This document shows positions 1-7,067 of a stretch of DNA of 7,827 bases, piece by piece. Position 1 is the first letter of the stretch. Every line of letters begins with the position of its first letter. The stretch lies in the NCBI GenBank assembly GCA_018969455.1, contig JAGWYI010000179.1, positions 1-7,827 of the forward strand, read 5' to 3'. The notes beneath the pieces were generated by a model. It saw nothing but the letters and a program-made list of their open reading frames with translations. It was not told the origin of the DNA and ran no database searches. A program made the translations under genes and the position numbers. This DNA is from Bacteroidota bacterium. Lineage in GTDB: Bacteria > Bacteroidota > Bacteroidia > Chitinophagales > Saprospiraceae.

Positions 1-185
1 TACACGCTGACAAACATTTAAAAAAATAAAATTTTGTGTGCTATTTTAGCGGTTTAATACGCAGTAAAGGGGCTAAATGGCACGGGGATTATTGGTGTTC
101 CAAATATAATGGCATTCGGGAAACTTCAATATCAAGTTCGCTGCAAATGTAAAATTTTAACAAAAGGGAGCATTTGATACCGGAT

Positions 186-212
186 GCCCGATACCCTCGT
201 GTGGGTTCGGGC
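186..212. repeat. Bulged GC-rich inverted repeat
   Basis: The arm GCCCGA (186-191) pairs with TCGGGC (207-212). After one unpaired T at 192, ACCC (193-196) pairs with GGGT (203-206), leaving a six-base loop at 197-202. That is ten base pairs with a single bulge. No run of T follows on either strand, so it is not a standard intrinsic terminator. It could be a structured RNA element, a protein-binding site or one copy of an intergenic repeat family. The pairing is read directly from the sequence; any role is unknown. Confidence 0.5.
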
Positions 213-273
213 AGGTGCGCGAAACGCTTGCTGTATATGGGCATTAGAAATAGTTTTAAACCTGTTTCCAAGC

Positions 274-292
274 GCCCGTTTTGGGCATTTTT
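274..292 (+). terminator. Weak candidate intrinsic terminator
   Basis: GCCC (274-277) and GGGC (283-286) form a short GC stem around the loop GTTTT, followed by A and then five T (288-292). The layout is that of a Rho-independent terminator, but four base pairs is a weak stem. If real, it would end transcription entering from the left before the phosphoesterase gene. Chance occurrence is quite possible. Confidence 0.25.
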
Positions 293-322
293 AACGGCTT
301 TTCTCGAAACTTAACCTTGGTT

Positions 323-341
323 TACCTGCCTGAGGCAGGTA
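323..341. repeat. Perfect 8-bp inverted repeat just upstream of the promoter box
   Basis: The arms TACCTGCC (323-330) and GGCAGGTA (334-341) are perfect reverse complements around the three-base spacer TGA. The right arm ends six bases before a TAnnTTTG box. It therefore occupies the stretch between where the -33 and -7 elements would be expected, which is a typical place for an operator. Alternatively, it is one of the short CCTGCC/GGCAGG palindromes that I believe recur in intergenic DNA of some Bacteroidota genomes. The symmetry is certain; the function is open. Confidence 0.55.
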
Positions 342-347
342 TGTCGG

Positions 348-355
348 TACCTTTG
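348..355 (+). promoter_or_regulatory. Bacteroidota-type -7 box upstream of the phosphoesterase gene
   Basis: TACCTTTG matches the Bacteroidota -7 consensus TAnnTTTG at every fixed base. No TTTG is found at the expected -33 distance; the nearest TTG, at 317-319, is about 28 bases upstream, which is too far. The box ends only eight bases before the ATG at 364. Transcription starting some 6-8 bases downstream would leave almost no leader for that ATG, but about 20 bases for the in-frame ATG at 382. The consensus is short, so a chance match remains possible. Confidence 0.4.
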
Positions 356-363
356 TTGAAATC

Positions 364-2997
364 ATGATTAAACTTTTGGCCATGCGTTTGTTTTCTGCCC
401 TTATTTTTGGTATTCTATCCATTTCCAGCTGCCTAAATGCCCAAACCGACGCCGACGACTTCCCGCAAGCGCGCGCGCCTCGCGCGGCCGGAATGCCCTA
501 CAACCGCGACATTCATTCGGCCGGCAAAGTGCTCACTTTTGGCGATCCACGCCTCGAAAATCATACCCTGGATGTTTGTCTTTTGCCCGATCCCCAATAC
601 CTCGCGCTGGAAGACCGATACGGCGTGGCCATTCTCCACCGAAAACAAAACAAACGCGTTGCCCGCTGGTCCTTCCCCCAATCAGATGGTTTTAAAGAAC
701 TGATGAGCACCTTCTCGGGCATCAAATCCTTTGAATGGCAAAACCGGAGCTACCTCGTTTGGGGCGCCGGCGGCGGCGCCAAAGACAGTTCCGGCATCAT
801 GGTGCTCGAATGGAACAACCAAAAACTGCTCAAGCCCCGCCTGATTTTTTGCCCGGCCACAGCCCCTTCTCCCATGGCCCTGCCCAACGAAGTGGAAGTG
901 CGCCTCGAAGCAGGCATTCCTTACCTCTATGTAGCGCTCAATGGCAACAACCAGGTGCAAAAAATACGCTTTTCTGATCAAAAAATCATGTGGACCAGCA
1001 CCTGCGGCGTGGCCCCTTATGGTTTGGAACTGCTTGATAATAAAGTATTTGTAAGCAACTGGGCCGGCCCCGTCCCCCGTGACACAAAAATGGAAACAGC
1101 CGGCGTACCCTGGGGTGAAGCCTATGTAAACCCCAAAACCGGCGCGACCTCCAAAGGAACGGTTGCAGTACTGGATGCCCAAACCGGCAACTTCCTCAAC
1201 GAAATTGAAGTGGGACTGCATCCAAATGCCCTGGTCATTTCGCCCGACAAAAAAATGCTCTACGTCGCCAATGGCAACGACGACAATTTGTCGGCCATCG
1301 ATTTAAGCCTCGAAAAAGTGCGTTTTACCATTCCGGTGGGTTTATTTCCTGAAAACAGCCGCCTCGCAGGCAGCAGCCCCAATGGACTGGCTTTCAGCGC
1401 CGACGGCCAAATGCTGTACGTTTCCAACGGGCTCGATCACGCGCTCGCTTGCGTACGCACAGGCGACAGCCCGCAGGTGCTGGGATACATTCCGACCGAA
1501 GCCTATCCCGCCGGTTTGACCTGCATAGACAACACCTTGTATGTGTGCAACTTAGAGGCCCGCGGCGCCGGAACCCGCAACAACACCCGCCTGCTCCATC
1601 AGGAATTCCCTTTGTTAAAAAAACGGTTCCGCGGCGCGCAGCAAGCACACGAACAATACGCATCCTTGTCGATCATCCCGGTCCCCAACACGCAAAAATT
1701 AGCCGAATACACCCAACAGGTACAAAAAATGGCCAAAAAGTTCCGCACCGAACTGGCCAATCAAATGCCGCGCCCGGAAGCAGCCCCTCGACCCGTCCCG
1801 GAACGTACCGGCGAACCCTCGGTTTTTAAACACGTCATTTACATCATCAAGGAAAACAGAACCTTCGATCAGGTGTATGGCGACCTTGAAGCGGCACGCG
1901 GCATGCCCTCCCTCTGCATTTACGGCGATTCGGTTACGCCCAACCAGCACAAACTCGCCCTACAATACTGCCTGCTCGACGGCTATCATGTTTCCGGCAA
2001 ATGCTCGGCAGAAGGACACCAATGGACCGACGCCGGCATTGTGTCGGATTATGTGGAAAAAAGCGTGCGCGCCTGGTTTCGCAGCTACCCCCACCGCCAA
2101 TACGATGCCCTCGTATATACCCGCGAAGGATTCAACTGGAACCACGCAGAAGATCACGGCAAAAAAGCCCGCATTTACGGCGAAGCCTGTGATACTGAAT
2201 TCGATAAAAATTTGAGTTGGACCGATATTTATTCGCTGTATGTAAACAAACAGCCTTTTCAATTTAAAAATACATCCACCATCTCGCGGGTACGCCCCTT
2301 GTTGTCTCAAACCTATCCGGGGTACGACGACCCGCGCATCAACGACCAGCTCCGGGCGGATGCACTCATTGCCGACATCCACAAATGGGAAGCCATGCCC
2401 GGCGACAGCATGCCCGCGCTCATGCTCCTGTCGCTGCCCAACGACCATACCACCGGCACCACGCCGGGATTCCCCACCCCGCGCGCCATGGTGGCCGACA
2501 ACGACCTGGCGCTCGGCCGCATCGTAGAAGCGCTTACCTACAGCCGGTTTTGGGAAAATACGGTCATTTTTGTCACCGAAGACGATTCCCAGGGCGGTTG
2601 GGATCATGTTTCTGCCTACCGCAGCGGCGCTTTGGTCATTTCTGCCTATCCGCCCGAAAAACCCGTGGTGCATACTGCCTATAACCAAACCAGCATGCTG
2701 CGCACCATCGAGCAGATCCTGGGTTTGCCCCCTATGAACGCGATGGACGCCACCGCCGAAACCATGCAGGATTGTTTTGGCGCCAAATTGCAGCCGCGCA
2801 AGTACACCCGGCGCATGAACCTGATCGCACTGAATGAAATGAACCCCGACACCGAACACTTACACGGAAGAAGCCTGTTTTATGCAAAAAAATCGGCCGA
2901 TATCTGCGCGCGGGGCATTGACCAAGGACCCGATGAACTGTTCAACCGGATCTTGTGGTTTGCAGCAAAGGGAGCATTGGCGTATCCGGGGGAATAA
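364..2997 (+). CDS. Bifunctional YncE-like beta-propeller / alkaline phosphatase-family phosphoesterase, exported
   Basis: The 877-residue product should hydrolyse phosphoesters outside the cytoplasm; its substrate is unknown. A signal peptide covers about residues 1-26. Cleavage after LNA before Q27 fits signal peptidase I, but ISSC at 20-23 also resembles a lipobox. A beta-propeller follows (about 45-400), with YVTN-like blades: YVAN at 300-303, YVSN at 352-355 and YVCN at 393-396. A linker (about 400-485) leads to the phosphoesterase domain (487 to the end). Its signature is ENRTFD (497-502). Other motifs typical of the family are SAEGHQW (548-554, S548 the likely nucleophile), PNDHT (692-696), EDDSQGGWDHV (739-749, likely metal ligands), and TSMLRTIEQILGLP with H770 just before it. 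The C-terminal NRILWFAAKG motif indicates a full-length protein. Known relatives have the same fused layout, usually annotated as a YncE family/alkaline phosphatase family protein. The start could be 364 or the in-frame ATG at 382 (M7), since both leave a usable signal peptide. No Shine-Dalgarno is visible. Family assignment is firm; the catalytic residues are inferred from motif position. Confidence 0.93.
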   Translation: MIKLLAMRLFSALIFGILSISSCLNAQTDADDFPQARAPRAAGMPYNRDIHSAGKVLTFGDPRLENHTLDVCLLPDPQYLALEDRYGVAILHRKQNKRVARWSFPQSDGFKELMSTFSGIKSFEWQNRSYLVWGAGGGAKDSSGIMVLEWNNQKLLKPRLIFCPATAPSPMALPNEVEVRLEAGIPYLYVALNGNNQVQKIRFSDQKIMWTSTCGVAPYGLELLDNKVFVSNWAGPVPRDTKMETAGVPWGEAYVNPKTGATSKGTVAVLDAQTGNFLNEIEVGLHPNALVISPDKKMLYVANGNDDNLSAIDLSLEKVRFTIPVGLFPENSRLAGSSPNGLAFSADGQMLYVSNGLDHALACVRTGDSPQVLGYIPTEAYPAGLTCIDNTLYVCNLEARGAGTRNNTRLLHQEFPLLKKRFRGAQQAHEQYASLSIIPVPNTQKLAEYTQQVQKMAKKFRTELANQMPRPEAAPRPVPERTGEPSVFKHVIYIIKENRTFDQVYGDLEAARGMPSLCIYGDSVTPNQHKLALQYCLLDGYHVSGKCSAEGHQWTDAGIVSDYVEKSVRAWFRSYPHRQYDALVYTREGFNWNHAEDHGKKARIYGEACDTEFDKNLSWTDIYSLYVNKQPFQFKNTSTISRVRPLLSQTYPGYDDPRINDQLRADALIADIHKWEAMPGDSMPALMLLSLPNDHTTGTTPGFPTPRAMVADNDLALGRIVEALTYSRFWENTVIFVTEDDSQGGWDHVSAYRSGALVISAYPPEKPVVHTAYNQTSMLRTIEQILGLPPMNAMDATAETMQDCFGAKLQPRKYTRRMNLIALNEMNPDTEHLHGRSLFYAKKSADICARGIDQGPDELFNRILWFAAKGALAYPGE

Positions 2998-3013
2998 TCG
3001 GCCATACCAAAAG

Positions 3014-3048
3014 TACTTTCCATGCAACACGGGCGTTCCAATGGAGTA
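3014..3048. repeat. Bulged inverted repeat in the gap after the phosphoesterase gene
   Basis: TAC (3014-3016) plus TCCAT (3019-3023) pair with ATGGA (3041-3045) plus GTA (3046-3048), with a TT bulge on the left arm. Inside the loop, AAC (3026-3028) can pair with GTT (3035-3037). In total about 11 pairs form an interrupted hairpin. No T run follows on the + strand, so it does not look like an intrinsic terminator for the gene ending at 2997. It may be an RNA structure or a dispersed intergenic repeat, or it may arise by chance. Confidence 0.3.
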
Positions 3049-3077
3049 ATATTTCGAAGAATGGCGAAAAAGCCGGG

Positions 3078-3085
3078 TATATTTG
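3078..3085 (+). promoter_or_regulatory. Bacteroidota-type -7 box upstream of the AsmA-like gene
   Basis: TATATTTG is a perfect match to TAnnTTTG and lies 96 bases before the ATG at 3182. A near -33 element, TTTC at 3052-3055, sits about 22 bases upstream; it differs from TTTG in one base and the spacing is slightly long. Transcription from here would give an untranslated leader of roughly 90 bases. No intrinsic terminator is visible between the preceding stop codon and this box, so read-through from the phosphoesterase gene is also possible. Confidence 0.4.
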
Positions 3086-3181
3086 CAAAAACAAGTAAAT
3101 ATCAGGTTGTTTGCACCATAAAAGAAAACAAAAACAGGACACCGGCTAAAAAAGGCAGGCTGTCGGGCTTTTCAGATCGCA

Positions 3182-6100
3182 ATGAAAATTTTAGAACGGT
3201 TAATGGAACTAATCTGGTCGTGGATCTGGCATATCCTCGTCTTCATAGCCGTCTTGCTGTTTTGCGCCCACCTGTGGTTTATCAACAATTCAGAAGCAGC
3301 CCTGGAAGAAACCATTCGGGCGGGTTCCAATGGCAAATTAAATTGCACCGTAAAGCGTTTTTCCTTAAATTATTTTACCAATGTAATCAATGTAGACGAT
3401 TTTTCCATATTTAATACGGATTCTACGGCGCAGGCAACTTCCTACAAAGTAGATGTACATCATTTTCATTTGCGCATTCGCTCCAAATGGGATTTGATTT
3501 TTCACAGCCGCCTGCTGATTGATTCTGTTGTATTTATAGATCCCAAAATCCAGATTACCCGGGCCGCCAACCGAATATCCAAAGAAGGCCCCAAACGAAT
3601 TTTGCTGGTTCAGGAACTGGGAAAAGTGTATCAAACCATCAACAATTCGCTGCAAGTGCTCAACCTGGATGTCTTCGAAATCCAGGAAGGCAAACTGAGC
3701 GTCATCGAAGCCGGGCACCCCGAAAAAGAACCCCTGAACATCAACCATATTTATTTCAGGGTCAATAAATTGTTGATCAACGCCGAAAACCTCCTTGACA
3801 AATCCCGCTTCCATTTTTCAGAAAGCATCCTGTTGCGGGTTGCCGATCAAAACATCCTCCTGCCCGATAAACACAGCAGGCTCGCATTCAAGGAGTTGCT
3901 GATTGATACCAAACAAAAAATGCTGCGCCTGGCTGCGCCAAAATTAAATTTATTACCCGCTGAAGATCAAAAAAATACCCTGAATTTTGAAGCGAAAAGC
4001 GTCAATATTTTGGGACTCGATTTTAATTCCCTTTACCTGCATGATCTGCTGAAAATCGATTCTTTTATACTCGAAAGCCCCATCGTCGACCTCGACCTTT
4101 ACCGCAAAACCAAAACAAAAAGCGCCGCTGCCCGGCGCATTGAAATCGACTCCTTCATCAATCGATTGCCCATGGCCATCAACATCCGCCATCTGTTGAT
4201 GCGGAAGGAGGAATTGACCATAAAACTCCATAAATCGGGCAAAACCACCACCTTTTCCACCAAAAACGACGACATTGCCATCGCCGATTTCCACCTGAAT
4301 GATCATTCCGATCAGGGCATTCGAATCACCGGGTTTAAATACACCATCCGCCACTATGTCGGTTTTTCCGCCGACAGCACTTACCGTTTTGATTTTGACA
4401 GCCTGCAATTTATCAACAACAAAATTATCCTCTATAATTTACAGGTAAATACCGTCAAAAAGACAAAAATAACCTTGTTGCGCAATTACAGCATTCCGCG
4501 TTTTGAAATCACCGAAATGGATTGGTTTTCCTTTATTTTGGAAAATCACCTGATTGCCAAAGAAGCAGTTATGTATGACCCGGTGCTTAATCTGGAAAAA
4601 AACCTGAACGCCGATCCGGATCCTGGCGAGCCTGCGAAAAAGAAAAAATCAGTGTACGAATTTTTGTCTTTATTCGACAAAATTATTGTCCTCGAACAAT
4701 TGCAAATATTCAACGGAACCTTCAATTACCAACAATCCAACAACTTAAACGCGCATATCCAACAACTCAATCTCAATATCTGCCTGAAGGACCTCGGCAA
4801 AGTGCGCACCCCGGAAGAATTGTTTCACACGTTTCAGAATTTATCCTTCGATACAGCAACGGTGCACAACGCCGTCAATTTTTTGACCATCCACCATTCG
4901 GTACTGGACGTTAAAAAACAAAAAATCGGGATTGAAGATTTGCATTTCGAAGCCGAAATGAACAACATCGCCATGTCGCTCAAAGGCGTTGAAATTCAAG
5001 ACTTTCTGATTGATTCGAACATCCTCGATTTGAGTTCAATCGCCTGGCGATCGGGCATTATCCACTTAAACGACCCGCAAAAAACTACCGAAAAAGTAAA
5101 ACCCAATAGAAATGCCGCTTCCATAGTTTCCGTCAGCAACATTCGGGGAAACAACACGGTGGTGCATTTCGACAATGAAAAATTGCGCGCCTCTGTTTAT
5201 TTTGATTTGATTTCGGCCGACCATTTTTCCAAGGAAAATGGCAAACCCTTTCAATTGGACAGTTTTTGGCTGGAAGGAAACAAAATTCGCTTGCACCTCC
5301 AAAACGGCGATTTGCGCGGCGGTGCATTCGTTTTAAGGGATCAAATGCCTTCTTTCTTTGAAAACCTGGTTTTTTCCCAAAAAAACAACAACGATAGCCT
5401 CTTCCTGGCCATTCCCTTGCTGAAATTTATCCCCGACATCAAACAAACGGCCCAAAAAGAAGCCATTATTTTAAAGGCCGTTCAAGTTGTAGAACCCAAA
5501 TTGTCTTTCAGCGCCTGCAAAAAAACCGCAGAACCAGGCGACGGGAGCATGCCTTTCTTCCTGCCACCCCTCGAATTTGATGGATTTCAGGTAGAAAAGG
5601 CGTCTATTTCCATTTTAAAACACCCATTGCGGTTCCAGTGCAATCCCTGCTCCCTGGAAGCCCGCGCCTGGAGGGTCGGGAACGATAGCATGCTGTTTTC
5701 CAAAGCGTTAACGGTAAACGCCCAGGACCTGGTTTTTCACCTGAACGACAGCCTTCAATTGAATTTGCCCGGAAATACCCGTTTGAAAACCGATTCGCTC
5801 TCTTTTTTCACCAACACGCGAAAATCGCAAATGTGGGGCCCAAAATGGCAATCGGACAGTTTGAATCTTGCGCTTGCACGCCTGAACAACCCACAACAAA
5901 TCGCCTTCCGGGGCATCCAGGCAACGATAAACCAAGCTGTTCACGCCGATAAAATTCCGGAATTCCTGCCCTGGCTGATCAATCAATCAAAGGCAAATAT
6001 TCGGGTGCAGGCCCTCCATTGGCAGAAAAACAACGTGAACCTGCAAATACGCCAATTGCTTTTTAATCAGGCAGAAAAGCACCTGAGCCTCGATTCCTTT

Positions 6101-7015
6101 TCCTTCGATCCGGGCAAACCCAGAGCCGAATTTTTAAAAGATATTGAATACAAAAAGGATTATTTTCAGTTTTCGCTCGGGAAAACCACCTTGCGCAATT
6201 GGAGCCTGTCTGAACAGCATTGGCTAATTCCTCAAATGGAAACAAGCCATGCAAGCGTCGATATTTTTGTCGATAAAGTCAATAAAATCAAATCGGAACA
6301 GGTAAAACCCATGCCTGCTGCCCTGATTCGAAAAATTCCCTGGCCTTTTCTGGTAGACACCCTGCAACTGAACAACGCCAAAGTGGTGTATTCCGAATTC
6401 AGCCAGATATCTAAAGACACAGGAACCATATGGTTTTCAAATATATTTGGCCCTTGTTATCATGTGCAATCCCTTCCCGGCGCCCCGGCTGATAGCCTCT
6501 GCATTGCGGTTCGCGCCAAATTCCTCGACCAGTTTCCCCTGAAATTAGACTTGCGCGAATCCATTCACGACAGTTTGGGCGGCATGGAACTGGCGCTGCA
6601 TATTGGAAAAGGCAATCTGGAGCAACTGAATACTTTTTTGCCGCGCCTTACCGGAGTGGCCATTCAATCGGGCATGCTCGATTCGTTTCAAATGCGGGTG
6701 CGAGCCAACGATTTTAGCGCCTCGGGCAATACCGAATTGGATTACCACAACCTGAAGGCAAAAATCGAGACCGGGCATGCGCGCCAACCCTCCGGATTAA
6801 AACAAAGGGCTATCCATTTTTTCATCAATCATATCGCCATCCACCGCAACATGACCCGGGGCAGCGTTCAATTCGATCTTGCCCGCGTCCGCGCCAAATC
6901 GCCCATCAGCTTTTTCTTGAAAATGATAACAACCGGGGCATTGAAGATCATTTCCCCCTTGATGGAGCGCATGTATCGCAAACACCGGGTGAAACTGGTG
7001 CATGCGGTTTCCTAA
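3182..7015 (+). CDS. AsmA-like inner-membrane-anchored envelope protein, 1277 aa
   Basis: This product should be held in the inner membrane by one helix (about residues 10-34, rich in W, I, L and V), with the rest in the periplasm. The body is long, beta-rich and low in cysteine, as in AsmA/TamB/YhdP-type proteins, where a beta-groove carries lipid between membranes. The first block has the usual AsmA-like opening, ending near IDPKI (119-123). Similar modules then recur, each starting with a hydrophobic stretch and an 'L.I.N' strand: near R328, D499, D800 and D1059. Before the second module is a charged linker with KKKK at 486-489. The AsmA-like C-terminal core runs from about 1144 to 1262 (IQSGMLDS, G1164; DYHNLKAKI from D1187). 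It ends in an amphipathic hydrophobic segment, 1240-1261, and a basic tail. The ATG at 3182 was chosen as the first in frame that keeps the whole helix; M8 at 3203 is an alternative. The protein is probably divergent at sequence level, so the family call rests on layout and motif style. Substrate and partner are unknown. The next gene starts 52 bases downstream and may be co-transcribed. Confidence 0.75.
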   Translation: MKILERLMELIWSWIWHILVFIAVLLFCAHLWFINNSEAALEETIRAGSNGKLNCTVKRFSLNYFTNVINVDDFSIFNTDSTAQATSYKVDVHHFHLRIRSKWDLIFHSRLLIDSVVFIDPKIQITRAANRISKEGPKRILLVQELGKVYQTINNSLQVLNLDVFEIQEGKLSVIEAGHPEKEPLNINHIYFRVNKLLINAENLLDKSRFHFSESILLRVADQNILLPDKHSRLAFKELLIDTKQKMLRLAAPKLNLLPAEDQKNTLNFEAKSVNILGLDFNSLYLHDLLKIDSFILESPIVDLDLYRKTKTKSAAARRIEIDSFINRLPMAINIRHLLMRKEELTIKLHKSGKTTTFSTKNDDIAIADFHLNDHSDQGIRITGFKYTIRHYVGFSADSTYRFDFDSLQFINNKIILYNLQVNTVKKTKITLLRNYSIPRFEITEMDWFSFILENHLIAKEAVMYDPVLNLEKNLNADPDPGEPAKKKKSVYEFLSLFDKIIVLEQLQIFNGTFNYQQSNNLNAHIQQLNLNICLKDLGKVRTPEELFHTFQNLSFDTATVHNAVNFLTIHHSVLDVKKQKIGIEDLHFEAEMNNIAMSLKGVEIQDFLIDSNILDLSSIAWRSGIIHLNDPQKTTEKVKPNRNAASIVSVSNIRGNNTVVHFDNEKLRASVYFDLISADHFSKENGKPFQLDSFWLEGNKIRLHLQNGDLRGGAFVLRDQMPSFFENLVFSQKNNNDSLFLAIPLLKFIPDIKQTAQKEAIILKAVQVVEPKLSFSACKKTAEPGDGSMPFFLPPLEFDGFQVEKASISILKHPLRFQCNPCSLEARAWRVGNDSMLFSKALTVNAQDLVFHLNDSLQLNLPGNTRLKTDSLSFFTNTRKSQMWGPKWQSDSLNLALARLNNPQQIAFRGIQATINQAVHADKIPEFLPWLINQSKANIRVQALHWQKNNVNLQIRQLLFNQAEKHLSLDSFSFDPGKPRAEFLKDIEYKKDYFQFSLGKTTLRNWSLSEQHWLIPQMETSHASVDIFVDKVNKIKSEQVKPMPAALIRKIPWPFLVDTLQLNNAKVVYSEFSQISKDTGTIWFSNIFGPCYHVQSLPGAPADSLCIAVRAKFLDQFPLKLDLRESIHDSLGGMELALHIGKGNLEQLNTFLPRLTGVAIQSGMLDSFQMRVRANDFSASGNTELDYHNLKAKIETGHARQPSGLKQRAIHFFINHIAIHRNMTRGSVQFDLARVRAKSPISFFLKMITTGALKIISPLMERMYRKHRVKLVHAVS

Positions 7016-7067
7016 GAAACTGTTTTAAGCAAAACTTCCTGGATATACCCGCGTAAAACCTGATAAC

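Larger units (their letters stand above)
1..363. other. Upstream non-coding region, AT-rich, with inverted repeats
   Basis: No convincing gene is seen here. The three forward frames hit early stops: frame 1 at 19-21, frame 2 at 8-10 and frame 3 at 27-29. At most the last few codons of an upstream + strand gene could lie at the very start, and this cannot be decided from the window. A 60-codon open frame exists on the minus strand (89-271), but it has no recognisable domain and runs through a strong inverted repeat, so it is not called as a gene. The region contains a 10-base AT palindrome (150-159), a bulged GC-rich inverted repeat (186-212), a weak terminator-like hairpin (274-292), a perfect inverted repeat (323-341) and a -7 promoter box match (348-355). 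The composition is visibly richer in A and T than in the gene that follows. Confidence 0.7.

Noticed and set aside
193..222. GGTTCGGGC segment resembling a tRNA T-arm
   Set aside because: No acceptor stem, anticodon arm or D-arm can be arranged around it; the bases are better explained by the inverted repeat at 186-212.
682..1221. 179-codon open frame on the minus strand
   Set aside because: It is antisense to the propeller domain of the same gene, low in recognisable structure, and best explained as a shadow of codon bias.
1960..2859. 299-codon open frame on the minus strand
   Set aside because: It lies wholly opposite the phosphoesterase domain, whose family motifs are unmistakable. The frame is open because of the GC-rich third positions of the sense gene, and its translation shows no domain.
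2942..3142. 66-codon minus-strand frame in the gap after the phosphoesterase gene
   Set aside because: No domain is recognised, it overlaps the end of the phosphoesterase gene, and it runs through the inverted repeat at 3014-3048. It is more likely a by-product of intergenic sequence.
3022..3414. 130-codon + strand frame across the gap and the start of the AsmA-like gene
   Set aside because: It overlaps the first 233 bases of the AsmA-like gene in another frame. Its translation is basic and domain-free, while the overlapping frame encodes a clear membrane helix and AsmA-like opening.
7022..7035. GTTTT/AAAAC hairpin after the AsmA-like gene
   Set aside because: The stem is five base pairs of mostly A-T with no following T run, too weak to call a terminator.
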